Source: Nocardia asteroides
GTDB taxonomy: Bacteria > Actinomycetota > Actinomycetes > Mycobacteriales > Mycobacteriaceae
Reading direction: 5' to 3'
Assembly (NCBI RefSeq): GCF_021183625.1
Contig: NZ_CP089214.1
Span: 4,960,001-5,024,000, forward strand
DNA length: 64,000 nucleotides
Shown one piece after another: positions 8,882 to 18,700 of the stretch. The notes under the pieces are model-generated. The model had not been told where the DNA came from. It made no database searches and saw only the letters and a program-made list of their open reading frames with translations. The first letter of the stretch is position 1. Each line of letters starts with the position of its first letter. The translations under genes and the position numbers were made by a program.

Positions 8882-8993
8882 GAGCGCGCTTGCTCCCGGC
8901 CGTCGGGAGCCGGGTCATCACCCGGAGCACCCCGCCGCTGCTGGAGGGTTGCCGGCCAGCGAGCCGGGGCTTCGCGCTGGCACTCATGACCTG
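8882..8993 (-). ncRNA. SAM-IV riboswitch upstream of metY
   Basis: Read on the minus strand, the leader begins GGTCATGAGTGCCAGCG and continues through AAGCCCCGGCTCGCTGGCC, GGCAACCCTCC and GGGGTGCTCCGGGTGATGACC. This is the conserved core of SAM-IV aptamers found upstream of mycobacterial/nocardial metY genes. P1 (GGTCAT with ATGACC), the GCCAGCG/CGCTGGC stem and the pseudoknot-forming GGCAACCCTCC loop are all present. A further hairpin (GCTCCCG/CGGGAGC) follows. The 3' end is about 4-10 nt from the metY Shine-Dalgarno, pointing to translational control. This is direct pattern recognition of a known class; no covariance model was run. Confidence 0.9.
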
Positions 8994-8999
8994 TTCCAC

Positions 9000-9005
9000 A
9001 TCGTA
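9000..9005 (-). promoter_or_regulatory. Candidate -10 element for metY
   Basis: The minus strand reads TACGAT, matching the actinobacterial TAnnnT -10 consensus. It would place the transcription start about 7 nt downstream, near the first base of the SAM-IV aptamer. No convincing -35 is visible. Confidence 0.4.
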
Positions 9006-9061
9006 ACCGGACCGGGGTCTGCCGATCGAACCCCGGCGTGGAGTTATCCACAGGTGACCGT

Positions 9062-9077
9062 TGTGAATGCGGTCACA
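9062..9077. promoter_or_regulatory. CRP/GlxR-type operator (perfect TGTGA-N6-TCACA)
   Basis: The sequence TGTGAATGCGGTCACA matches exactly the TGTGA-N6-TCACA consensus of Crp/GlxR-type regulators in actinobacteria. It lies in the 399-nt divergent region between the metY riboswitch and icd, centred about 77 nt upstream of the inferred metY start and about 323 nt upstream of the icd ATG. A 7-bp inverted repeat GTGACCG/CGGTCAC (9054-9060/9070-9076) overlaps it. Which gene it serves is not decidable from sequence. Confidence 0.55.
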
Positions 9078-9392
9078 GGGGTTCGCGGACCTTTCCGAGT
9101 GGGTGGGTGCTGCGCCACGCGTGCCCCTCGTCGTACGCTCGAACGGTGCGCAAGGGGCGTGTCCTCGGTCACGCCGGAGCTACTCGCGGGTAACGAGCCG
9201 GGGTGCCCGAAGGGGCGACCCTCGCCGTGCAATGCGAGGTCGGGCAGCAGTACGCTTGTCTTGTTTGCACCACAGGGTCTCGCCGACCAAGCGGGACATA
9301 GACGTTGTCTGTTGGACAGCTGGGGTCCGCTCACAAGCGTGTTCGCCTGGCCGTGCAATGAGGGCACACACCCTAGGAGGACACGAAGATCC

Positions 9393-10610
9393 ATGTCCAA
9401 GATCAAGGTTGAAGGCACCGTCGTAGAGCTCGACGGCGACGAGATGACACGGATCATCTGGCAGTTCATCAAGGACAAGCTGGTCCACCCGTACCTCGAC
9501 GTGAACCTCGAGTACTACGACCTCGGCATCGAGTACCGCGACAAGACCGATGACCAGGTCACCGTGGACGCCGCCGAGGCGATCAAGCGGCACGGCGTCG
9601 GTGTCAAGTGCGCCACGATCACCCCGGACGAGGCGCGGGTCGAGGAATTCGGGCTGAAGAAGATGTGGCGGTCGCCGAACGGCACCATCCGCAACATTCT
9701 CGGCGGCACGATCTTCCGCGCGCCGATCATCATCTCCAACGTCCCGCGGCTGGTGCCGGGCTGGACCAAGCCGATCATCATCGGCCGCCACGCCTTCGGT
9801 GACCAGTACCGCGCCACCGACTTCAAGGTGTTCGAGGCGGGCACCGTCACGCTCACCTTCACCCCGGAGGACGGCAGCGAGCCGATCGTGCACGAGGTCG
9901 TGAAGATGCCGGAGGACGGCGGCGTCGTCATGGGCATGTACAACTTCAAGAAGTCCATCGAGGACTTCGCGCGGGCCTCGTTCAACTACGGCCTGCAGCA
10001 GAACTACCCGGTCTACATGTCGACCAAGAACACCATCCTCAAGGCGTACGACGGCATGTTCAAGGACACCTTCCAGGAGGTGTTCGACGCCGAGTTCAAG
10101 AGCCAGTTCGACGCCGCCGGGCTCACCTACGAGCACCGGCTGATCGACGACATGGTCGCCTCCTCCATGAAGTGGGAGGGCGGCTACGTCTGGGCCTGCA
10201 AGAACTACGACGGCGACGTGCAGTCCGACACCGTCGCGCAGGGCTTCGGCTCGCTCGGGCTGATGACCTCGGTGCTGCTCACCCCGGACGGCCAGACCTG
10301 TGAGGCCGAGGCCGCGCACGGCACCGTCACCAGGCACTTCCGCCAGCACCAGCAGGGCAAGCCGACGTCGACCAACCCGATCGCGTCGATCTTCGCCTGG
10401 ACCCGCGGGCTCGAGCACCGCGGCAAGCTGGACAACACCCCCGAGGTGATCGGCTTCGCGCAGACGCTGGAGGACGTCGTCATCAAGACGGTCGAGGGCG
10501 GTCAGATGACCAAGGACCTCGCCGCGCTGGTCGGCGGCGACCAGGGGTACCTCAGCACCGAGGAGTTCCTCGGCGCGCTCGACGTCAACCTGGCGCGCGC
10601 GCTGCGCTGA
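9393..10610 (+). CDS. icd: NADP-dependent isocitrate dehydrogenase (homodimeric type)
   Basis: This TCA-cycle enzyme oxidatively decarboxylates isocitrate to 2-oxoglutarate, yielding NADPH. The 405-residue protein is the eukaryotic-like homodimeric class, not the large monomeric IDH common in some actinobacteria. It starts SKIKVEGTVVELDGDEMTRIIW, has the substrate phosphate-site pattern WRSPNGTIRNILGGT, the metal/substrate region MVASSMKWEGGYVWACKNYDGDVQSD, and AHGTVTRHFRQHQQGKPTSTNPIASIFAW for NADP binding. ATG 9393 was chosen for the AGGAGG at 9375-9380. A strong hairpin follows the stop. In M. tuberculosis icd1 also neighbours metX/metY. Confidence 0.96.
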   Translation: MSKIKVEGTVVELDGDEMTRIIWQFIKDKLVHPYLDVNLEYYDLGIEYRDKTDDQVTVDAAEAIKRHGVGVKCATITPDEARVEEFGLKKMWRSPNGTIRNILGGTIFRAPIIISNVPRLVPGWTKPIIIGRHAFGDQYRATDFKVFEAGTVTLTFTPEDGSEPIVHEVVKMPEDGGVVMGMYNFKKSIEDFARASFNYGLQQNYPVYMSTKNTILKAYDGMFKDTFQEVFDAEFKSQFDAAGLTYEHRLIDDMVASSMKWEGGYVWACKNYDGDVQSDTVAQGFGSLGLMTSVLLTPDGQTCEAEAAHGTVTRHFRQHQQGKPTSTNPIASIFAWTRGLEHRGKLDNTPEVIGFAQTLEDVVIKTVEGGQMTKDLAALVGGDQGYLSTEEFLGALDVNLARALR

Positions 10611-10620
10611 TCCCGTCCCC

Positions 10621-10661
10621 GACCGGCCCCCGTTCCGCTGCGCGCGGGGCGGGGGCCGGTC
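10621..10661. terminator. Bidirectional hairpin terminator between icd and the WXG100 gene
   Basis: A perfect 12-bp stem, GACCGGCCCCCG (10621-10632) with CGGGGGCCGGTC (10650-10661), encloses a 17-nt loop between two convergent genes. There is no U-tract, as is usual for actinobacterial intrinsic terminators. Confidence 0.7.
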
Positions 10662-10666
10662 CGGTG

Positions 10667-10978
10667 CTACCGGCCGCCTGCCACCTGCTCTTCGTTCACC
10701 TCGAAGGTGAGCGCCGCGTCGCGCAGGTTGGTGGCGTTGGCCTGGAAGACGCCGACGAGCTGGGACAGGGTGTCGAAGACGCCGTCCCGGTTCACCCTGT
10801 ACCCCTTCTCGCCCTCGGCGAACTGATTGCCCGCCTTGTCGTCGCCCCACGGCTCGCCCTTGCTGGAACAGGCATGGCTGAGGGTGTCCAGGATGTGCTG
10901 GGTGGTGTTCGCGACCTCCTCGAATCCGGCCGCGGCCCGGCGCACTCCATCGGGGTCGATCTCCACTGACTGGCTCAT
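10667..10978 (-). CDS. WXG100-family type VII (ESX) secretion protein
   Basis: This 103-residue, mostly helical protein has the WXG100 layout: helix 1 (about 8-38, DPDGVRRAAAGFEEVANTTQHILDTL), the turn containing PWG (Trp44-Gly45; the family W-x-G is relaxed to WGDD), then helix 2 with many small/polar residues (about 66-90). These proteins form helical-hairpin dimers exported by ESX systems, often paired with a larger substrate bearing a WXG100-like domain. ATG 10978 is preferred, with a GAGGGA ribosome-binding site about 9 nt upstream, over an in-frame ATG at 11023. The next large gene on this strand encodes a giant WXG100-like effector, but the two are separated by a convergent gene. No ESX core component (EccC, EccD) is in the window. 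Confidence 0.75.
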   Translation of the reverse strand: MSQSVEIDPDGVRRAAAGFEEVANTTQHILDTLSHACSSKGEPWGDDKAGNQFAEGEKGYRVNRDGVFDTLSQLVGVFQANATNLRDAALTFEVNEEQVAGGR

Positions 10979-11069
10979 TGCGCTGGCTCCCTCGCGTTGC
11001 CTGCGGGTATCGCTGTCCTGCATTCACTGTGCCGGGCAACGGGGCTGCTCCGATACCGGTGCCGGTCCA

Positions 11070-11087
11070 TTTAACGACGGTTTAACG
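11070..11087. promoter_or_regulatory. Direct repeat TTTAACG x2, candidate regulator site
   Basis: TTTAACG occurs at 11070-11076 and 11081-11087, an 11-bp period (one helical turn). It lies in the 204-nt divergent region between the WXG100 gene and the putative immunity gene. Helically phased direct repeats are typical of OmpR/PhoP-type response-regulator sites. The identity of the binder is not known. Confidence 0.35.
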
Positions 11088-11182
11088 CACAGTGAACATC
11101 CCTCCCGCATACTGGATTTCGGCGGCCTGTGCGTTCGCCGGTCGCGCAGCTCTCGGTCGGACGGCGAAGGAGATCGCACGGA

Positions 11183-12730
11183 ATGAACAGTCCGCAGCCC
11201 GATCCCGCCGCCACTCCGGATATCGCGCTCAAGCTGGGTGCGGCCGCCGCCGCGGAGCCGCAGGCGCCGCCCGGCACCGGCGTCCCCCCGGCGGGTGATC
11301 CGCCCCCGGACGATGCCGCGGTCGCGATCGAGCGGCAGGCGACCGAACTCGCGCAGGAGATCGCCAGGGCGCTCGCCGCCGCGGGCCCGGAGGGGTGGCA
11401 GCGGCTGGAGGCGCACTTCGCCGTCACGGTCGCGGGCGGGGTGGCCTACACGCTGTACCACGGGGATGCCGAGGCGGTGGCCCGGCTGGAGCCCGCCGCG
11501 GAGATCATCGAACTGGCCGAGCGCCAGCGCGCGGTCTCGGCCGAGCTCGGTGACGGCCCGTGGTGGCGGATGGTGCTGCAGCTCGACACCGCGCTGCGGC
11601 TCGAGGTCGACTACGACTACGGCGACGAGCCCTTCCCCGACGATCAGCTGCTGATCCCGGAGGCGTACCTGGCCGATCTGCGGGCCTTCCCGCGCCGCCG
11701 GGTGCCGGTCTGGCTGGCGGCCTACGTCGGCCACGCCGACCGGCAGCGCCGGTCCCCGCGGCTGGCGGAGGCGCAGGCGCGGGCTGATCGGGAGGCCGGT
11801 GTCGCGCCGGTGCGCTCCATCGCGGATTTCCCCGCGCTGCCCGTGCTCTGGGCGCGCTGGGCGGTGATCGCGGCGGCCTTCGTCGCCGTCGGCTCGGCGT
11901 GGGGGCCGCGAATCCTGCCCGCGCTCGGCGTCTTCGATGGCGCTTCCCGCGGCGGCGCCACGCTGTACGTGTTGCCTGGCGGTCGCGCGGTGCTGTCCGG
12001 CGGGGTGTGGGAGGCTCCCGAGCTCGATGCCGCCTACAACGGCGGCGAGCCCATGCCGGAGCTCTACGCCGGTGCCCCGGGGTGGGTGGCCGACCAGGTG
12101 CTCAATCCGCGGGCCGCGCGCGGCGTGCTGTCGTTCTGCTACTGGTGGGAGCGGGACAGCTGGTTCCGCGGCGCCTCGGCGCCCGCGGACCGGCTCACCA
12201 CCGCCGTCCCCGGCGTGTGGACGGCGGAGACCGCCGTCGATGTGGTCTGCGGGGTGGTGAGCGCCGACCCGAGCGATCGGCAACGCGCGGCCGCGGCGAA
12301 CCTGGTGGCCGCCGCGGAGTCCGGCGTGGTGTCCCGCGGGACGCTGGCCGCCCTGTTCGACAACCCCTCCGACGACCTCGACGGGGCGCTGTACCAGCTG
12401 TCGCTGGCCGGCCTGGTGCTGGAGATCCCGGACGAGCTGCCGCGGGACCGCGCGATCGCCCTGGTGCGCGAACACATACTCGGTCTCGGGGTCGACACCT
12501 CCGACTACCCCGTCGACCAGCTGGTCGCGGAGCGGCTGAGCGTGGGCTGGATGGTCTTCGCGCCGACCGGGCCCGGCGAGATCGCGATCGGCCGCGCCCT
12601 GTTCTACATCGCGGACGACGGTGTGATCGAGCAGTCCTCGTCCTCCGTTCCGCCGTCCCGCTACGCCATCGGCTTCGCGGAGCGCTTCCGCGATCGGAAG
12701 ACCCGCGCCGCCGCCGACTTCACCCTGTGA
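11183..12730 (+). CDS. Putative two-module immunity protein next to the giant toxin
   Basis: This 515-residue protein is not clearly assignable. After a Pro/Ala-rich start, residues about 45-190 show a pattern like actinobacterial YezG/DUF600-type immunity proteins: W..LEAHFAV, GPWWRMVLQLDTALRLEVDYDYGDEP, then YLADLRAFPRRRVPVWL. A hydrophobic segment (VLWARWAVIAAAFVAVGSAW) follows. A helical middle part runs PSDRQRAAAANLVAAAESGVVSRGTLAALF. The C-terminal about 70 residues (VGWMVFAPTGPGEIAIGRALFYIADDGVIEQSSSSVPP) resemble YrhB/Imm35-like domains. The ATG has an AAGGAGA site 9 nt upstream. It runs convergently into the giant toxin gene with only a 33-nt gap. Immunity is inferred from context and weak pattern similarity; it could instead be a T7SS-associated chaperone. 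Confidence 0.5.
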   Translation: MNSPQPDPAATPDIALKLGAAAAAEPQAPPGTGVPPAGDPPPDDAAVAIERQATELAQEIARALAAAGPEGWQRLEAHFAVTVAGGVAYTLYHGDAEAVARLEPAAEIIELAERQRAVSAELGDGPWWRMVLQLDTALRLEVDYDYGDEPFPDDQLLIPEAYLADLRAFPRRRVPVWLAAYVGHADRQRRSPRLAEAQARADREAGVAPVRSIADFPALPVLWARWAVIAAAFVAVGSAWGPRILPALGVFDGASRGGATLYVLPGGRAVLSGGVWEAPELDAAYNGGEPMPELYAGAPGWVADQVLNPRAARGVLSFCYWWERDSWFRGASAPADRLTTAVPGVWTAETAVDVVCGVVSADPSDRQRAAAANLVAAAESGVVSRGTLAALFDNPSDDLDGALYQLSLAGLVLEIPDELPRDRAIALVREHILGLGVDTSDYPVDQLVAERLSVGWMVFAPTGPGEIAIGRALFYIADDGVIEQSSSSVPPSRYAIGFAERFRDRKTRAAADFTL

Positions 12731-12763
12731 ACTCCGCGCCCGTCCTCCTCGGGTAGGCGCTCC

Positions 12764-15700
12764 TCAGCGCCGGAGGTCGCCCTGGAGCCCGGCAAGGGTC
12801 TCCGCGACGGTGTACTCGGTGATCTCGGCATCGCCCGGTGCGCCCAGGTACGCCAGCAACTCGTCGAGCAGCAGCGGCAGCCTGCTCAGGGCGGGGTCGA
12901 AGACCTGCCAGGCGGCGATGCCGTCCTCGACGGTGTGCACCAGGGTGCCGACGTACCGATCGAGGGGGACGGAGCGCCCGTCGGGCGCGTTGCGGCCGGA
13001 GGGATCCGGCGGCGTGGTCGGGGCCCGCATCCCCTCGGCGGCGACCACGAACACGCGGGGGTGGGTGCCGAGCCGGATCAGCGCCGTCGCCATCCGGTCG
13101 GCGCGCGCGGCGGAGCCGACATCGGTGGCCCCCGGCGCGGTGTCGAGCGCTCGGATCCAGTCCATCGCCGTGTCCTCCAGGACCGGGGCCGGGTTGGTGC
13201 GCGGCGCCGGTGGCAGGGCGAAGACGTAGTCGATGAAGTCGTGCTCCCCGGGGAGCGCGGCGCGCAGGTCGGCGACGAGCTCGCGGCCGCCGCTGCCCGC
13301 GCGGTAGGCGGCCTGGACGGACCACAGGGTTCCCGGCTCGCGATCCACCCGCGCGACGAGGGCGAGCGCGGCGTGCGGCTGTCCGGCGGCGATCTCGTCC
13401 CGCACCGCCGCGGCGTACGCGCGCGCCTCCGGCGTATCCCCCCGGTGCGCGGAGCCGGGGACAGGCGGTGCCGACGCCGGGGCCGGCTCAGGCTCGCCGG
13501 TCAGCAGCCGCGCCAGGCGGGACGCCTCGGCGTCGGTCAACCGGCCCGTTTCGCGGGCCGACCGCACGGCCGCGGCGAGCGGTGTCGTGTGGAGCTGCCG
13601 GTAGGTGCCATCGAGGAAGGCGGGATCGCGCCGCACGGTCGCGTGCCGCAGCGTGCCGAGGAGCGCGCGGACATCGATCGGGCCGGTGCCGCGCAGGGCC
13701 GCGGCGAGCCGCGCGGCGTACTCCTCGTCGGCGTCGGTCTCCCGGTTCAGCGCCAGGAAGTCGGGGAACCGGGTCGGCAGGTGGTGCTGCAGGAGGTGCC
13801 GGAGCGCTGGGTTGTCCGCGAGCAGCCCGACCCGGGCCGGGTTGCCGCGCAGCCTGGATTCGATGAGGTCGAGGATGGTGTCCTCGGCAGGTGGCGTCCC
13901 CTCGGCCGCCCGGTCGAGCACGGCGGCGCGGATCTCGCCGCCCAGGCTCCGGCGGGCCAGCACATGCACGCTCCGCAGCAGGCGATCGTCGGCGTCGCCC
14001 GCGGCGAGGAGCCGGTCGAGTTCGGGCAGCGAGCCGGGGCGGCGCACCTCGCCGTCGGGCCCGGGGGGAAGCAACCGGCCGGGGGCGAGCGCGATCGCGT
14101 GCGAATCGGTGACGACGACGGTCTGCTCGCGCAGGTACCCGTCCCTCGTCCAGCGCAGCCAGCCCCGGTCGGCGGCGTCGTCCTCGGCGCGGCGCGCGGC
14201 GAAGGTGTCGACGATCCGGTCGGCGGGCCCCTCGAACCACTCGGCCCGCTCGGCGTCGAGGTTGATCGTCCGCAGCCAGTCGCGGCTCGGCACCGGCTCG
14301 TCGGCCACCGCGGGATCCCAGACCATCCACTCGGCCTTCCCGTCCCGGCCCCGCGTGTACACCAGGTTGGCGACGTGGTGCAGCCAGTTCAGCGCGGTGA
14401 CCGAGCCGTCCGGGAGGGTCTGGTTCATCATCAGCTCCGCGCCGTTGACCAGAATCTTGCGCGGCTCGGTGCCGAGCGAGATCAGCTCCAGCGCGACGTG
14501 ATGCGCCGACTGGACGCAGCCGGTGTCGAGGTAGCCGAACGGCATCGGGTAATCGCCGGACCAGTGTTCGAACCGGCTGCCCGCGAGGTGCTCGAACCAG
14601 GCGATCGCCGTGCCCCACTCCACCGGCACCGGCTCGCCGCCCGGCTCCCAGGACGAGCCCGGCTCCGCGAAGATGTGGTCCAGGTACTGCCGGTCCGCCG
14701 GCAGGTGGTCACGCAGATCGGCGGCCAGGTCGCGGCCGCCGGTGGCGTCGCGGTAGGCGTCCTGGAGCGCGCGCAGGCGGCGCGGATTGCGGTCCAGCTG
14801 TTCGACGAAGGCCAGCGTGTGGTCGATATCGCGCATCTCGAGCATCGCTGCCACGTACGCGCGCACCTGCGGCGCCGCCCCGGAGTGCCCCGGTGGCAGC
14901 GCCGTCCGGGGCGGGGTCACCCCGGCGGGTAGCTCGTTCCTCGGCTGCCAGCCCATCAGCCGGGCGAGCCGGCGTTCCTCGGCCGCGGTCAACCGCCCCT
15001 GCCGCACCGCCTCCCCGGCCACGTCCCGCATGGGCCTGCCGGAGGCGCCGAGGAACGCGTCGTCCAGCCGGTGCGCCGCGTGCGCGGCGTCGGCGTGCGT
15101 GAGGATGGTCAGTACCCGGGCGAAATCGACCCGGGTGTCGCCGGACAAAGCGGTGCTCAGCGCGGTGGCGTAGGCCGCTCGGGATGCGGATTCGGCGTCG
15201 GAGCGGGAGTCCGGGGCGGCGACGGGCGGCGCTACGGCCGATTCCCGCTCGGTGCCCGCGGTGTCGGGAAGCAGGACCTCGGCGTCGAGAATGATCAGGT
15301 CCTCGGCTTCGTCCCTGGTCGCTCCCGTGATGCGGTAGCGGGTGTCGCGGGCGAGGAGGAGTTCGTTGCCGTCGTGCACCCCGCTCTTGCGTCCGATCCA
15401 CAGCCCGTGCGCGCCCGGTGGCACGGTCAGATTCAGCCGGTAAGCGAACGGCCGCGTGTCCGGTGTGACGACCAGGTCGCGACCGACCGCGGTGGAGAGG
15501 TAGCCGGGTTCCCGCTGCACGGTGCCGACGAACTGCCGCGCCATCTCGTCGAATTCCTTCGAGGGTTTCTCGCCGTCGTGGGTCCGCAGGAAGCCGATGT
15601 AGTCCAGGCCGCGCACGACCCGGATCGGTTCGCGGTTCGGCAGCGGTTGCCCGGTCGCCTCGTCGAGCAGCTCGATGCCCTGCTCCAGGCGGTCGATACG

Positions 15701-18700
15701 GGGTTCGGTGCCGTAGTACTTCCGGAAGAGCGGCTGCAGCATCTGCCGGTAGTTCTCGGCCTGCCGGATCATCTCGATGACCCTGTCGTACTCGCTGGGC
15801 ACGGTGCCGATCCGATCGAGCAGCTGCCAGAGCTCGCCGGCCCGCCGCTGATCTCCGAGCACCGGACCGATGGCGTCCGCCCCGGCTCGGTGGTGCGCCA
15901 CGAGTTCGGCGAGCGGGGGGTCTTCCCGCCCCGTCAGTTCGGTCAGCAGCGCCGCGTAGCGGGCGCCCTCGCGCCCGTCGGCCAATTCCCGCGCGAGGAG
16001 GTCGGGGCCGCCGCGCAGCAGGTCGTTGAAGATCGTGTTGGTGTCGTAGGTCCACACCGCGTGTTGCTGCATCGGGGTGAGCAGGTGCCAGCGGTTCAGC
16101 ACGGTCTCGCCGTACGCAAGGCCGGCGGCGTCGGAGCCGAAGGCGCGGACGCCGCCGGCATCGACGGTCCCGATATCGGCGTGCCGCGTCCCGGTCGGTG
16201 GCGGCTGTTGCCGGTGTCCCGGCGGTGGTTCGAAGGCGACGGGGGTGTGCAGGTCGGCCACGGCGAGCCGGAGCGGGGCACCGTCGTCGGTGCGCGCCAC
16301 GTGCAGGTGGCCGGGGTGTTCGGCGGAGGCGTAGAGCAGGGTGAAGGGGGCCTCGGCGCTGCCGTGGGAGTAGATGTCGCGTGGTGCGCCGGGCCGGAGC
16401 ACGACGAGGTTGAGCGCGAGTTCCTCGGCGGCGATGGGCAGCAGGTCGGTGCTCATCAGGTGGTCGGTGGGCAGCGCCGGGTCGCGGAGGACGCCGAGCA
16501 GATGGTGCAGCCGGTCCCGGGCGCGTTGCTTGATGGCTTCGTCGAACTGCCGGACCGATTCCTCGAACTCCTCGGCCGCGCGGGTCCGCGCCGCGACCAC
16601 ATCGGCCGGTTCCGGTAGCGGATCGCTGACGCCGATCTCGCCGCGCATGAAGAGGGCGTAGTGCGCCTCGGACCGGCGCAGCCGCTCCCTGTTCTGCGCG
16701 AGGCCCCAGCGTGCCCGGCGCCTTTCCTCGATTCCCAGCTCCAGCCGTCCCGCGGGGGTAAAGGAGGGGAGCAGATCGACGTAGTGGTCGAGGTTGGCTG
16801 CCATGCGCTCAGCCAGCGCGGTGCGCAGCTCCCCGGCGGTCCGGTATCCGGCCGGAGGCACGAGCACCTCCAGCAGCTGGTTGCCATTGGCCGGGGCCGC
16901 CTGCCAGACCGGTTCGGCCGGTTGCCGGGGGTGGCTGCTCGGCTCCGCCGCAGGCCAGGGTTGGCTGCTGGGCTCGGCCGCTGGCTGGAGGTGGCTGCTG
17001 GGCTCGGCCGCTGGCTGGGGGTGGTTGGTCGGCTCGGCCGCGGGCCGGGGGTGGCTGCTGGGCTCGGCCGCGGGCCGGGGGTGGTTGGTCGGCTCCGTCC
17101 GCACCGGCGGCGCGGCTGCGGCGGGGCCGCGGAGCCGGGTCGCGAACCGCCGCAGGCGGCGGGAGCCGAGCAGGCGGGCGTGGCCGGGTGTCCTGCTGTC
17201 GATGACGGGGCTGGGGTTTTCGGGGGCGCCGATGCGGATGCCGGTGGGGAAGGTTCGGGGCGTGGCGACGGGGGAGAGCCGTGGGTGGGCGATCTGGCCG
17301 TCGGGGGTGTAGAGGATGGCGTGGACGGCGGTGTGCGGGCGCTGCCCCGGTGCCGTGTGGCCGGGGTCGGCGGCGTCGTGCACGCGGATGGTTCCGCTGT
17401 CGTTCACCATCCGGTAGGCGTGGCCGCCGATGCCGTCCGCCGTCGCGGTGGTGTGGACGGTGACGACCAGGGCCTGCGCACCGTAACCCTGGGTGAGCAG
17501 GGTGTCGGCGACGCTCTGCTGGTCGGGGTAGGCGCGCAGCTCGCCGCCCGCGGCCTGCTCGAGTTCGCTCCGACTGCGACCGGGCAGGGATGCGGGGTGT
17601 TCGGGCAGGCGGATGGTGTTGCCGCGCATGCTGTCACGGATGGCGGTCAGGGTGGTGAGGACGCAGTCGGTGCCGGTCGCCGGTGCCTGGCGCGGCCGGT
17701 GGGTGAGCGCGGCGCGGGTGGCGGTGCCGTCACCGTGGAAGATTCCCGCCGCCGGGGCGGGCGTTGTCGCGGGGGCCTTGCCCTTCCCTTCGGTTGGCCC
17801 GGTGTGGGTGGTGTCGTCGAGTACGACCTGGGCGGTGATGGTCGTGATGTCGGCGGCGTCGTCGCGGCTGATGCCGGTGATGCGGTAGCGGGTGTCGCGG
17901 GCGAGGAGGAGTTCGTTGTCGCGGGGGAGTCCGCTGTTGGGGCCGATCCACAGGGCCGGGGTGCCGGGGGGGAGGGTGAGGTCGAGCCGGTAGTGGAACG
18001 TGCGGCCGTCCGGGGTGACGACCAGGTCGTGGCCGACCGAGGTGGACATGTAGCCGGGTTCGTGCTGGACGGTGCCGAGGAGCTGGGTGTGGTCGTAGGG
18101 GTAGCTCATGCGCTCGCCGTCGCTGCCGCGGAGGAACGCGATGCCTTCCAGGCCGCGAGTGACGCGGATGGGTTCGGTGCTTGGCAGGGGGCGCATCGCC
18201 CGGTCGAGGAGGGTGATGCCGTGTTCGAGGGTGCGGATGCTCGGGGGTGTGCCGAAGTAGCGGTGCAGTGGTTGCAGGACGTCGTGGTGGTAGGGGGCGT
18301 CCCCGCGCAGCTGTTCGAGTGCCCCCTCCGGGTCCGGGGCCATGACGATCGTTTGTAGCCCTCGCCAGGTGGGACCTACGTTGTCCGGCTCCGAGAGCAC
18401 GCTGTAGAGGTCGATGGGCCCGGCGTCGTGGTGTGCGCGGAGTTGTTCGAGCGTGGGTTCCTGGTTGCCGGTGAGTGCGGTGAGCAGGTCGACTTGGTGG
18501 GCGGCGCGGCTGTGTCGGTCCAGGATCTGCTGGATGGCATCGCTGCCCTCGCGCAGCAGTGTGTTGGGCAGGGCGGCGAAGTGGTAGGCCCAGACGGCGT
18601 GTTTCTGCGTCGGGGTGAGGCGGTGCCAGTGGTCGAGGACGGTTTCGCCGTAGTTCAGCCCGGCGTCGTCGGTGTCGAAGACGCGGGTGCCGGTGGGGTC

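Larger units (their letters stand above)
8994..9392. other. Divergent intergenic region metY / icd
   Basis: There is no supported gene in this 399-nt stretch. It contains the metY -10 candidate, a 7-bp inverted repeat (CCGGGGT 9012-9018 / ACCCCGG 9030-9036), a single match to the DnaA-box 9-mer TTATCCACA (9044-9052), the CRP-type box, and a strong AGGAGG ribosome-binding site for icd (9375-9380). The remaining about 280 nt upstream of icd is probably its promoter and leader; no clear -35/-10 pair could be chosen. Confidence 0.6.

Noticed and set aside
9044..9052. DnaA box TTATCCACA suggesting a replication origin or titration site
   Set aside because: It is a single 9-mer match without a cluster or dnaA/dnaN context. 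A chance match is plausible in 64 kb.
16921..17100. CRISPR-like array (regular 30-bp units)
   Set aside because: There are no unique spacers; the units are contiguous in-frame coding repeats. There are no cas genes in the window.
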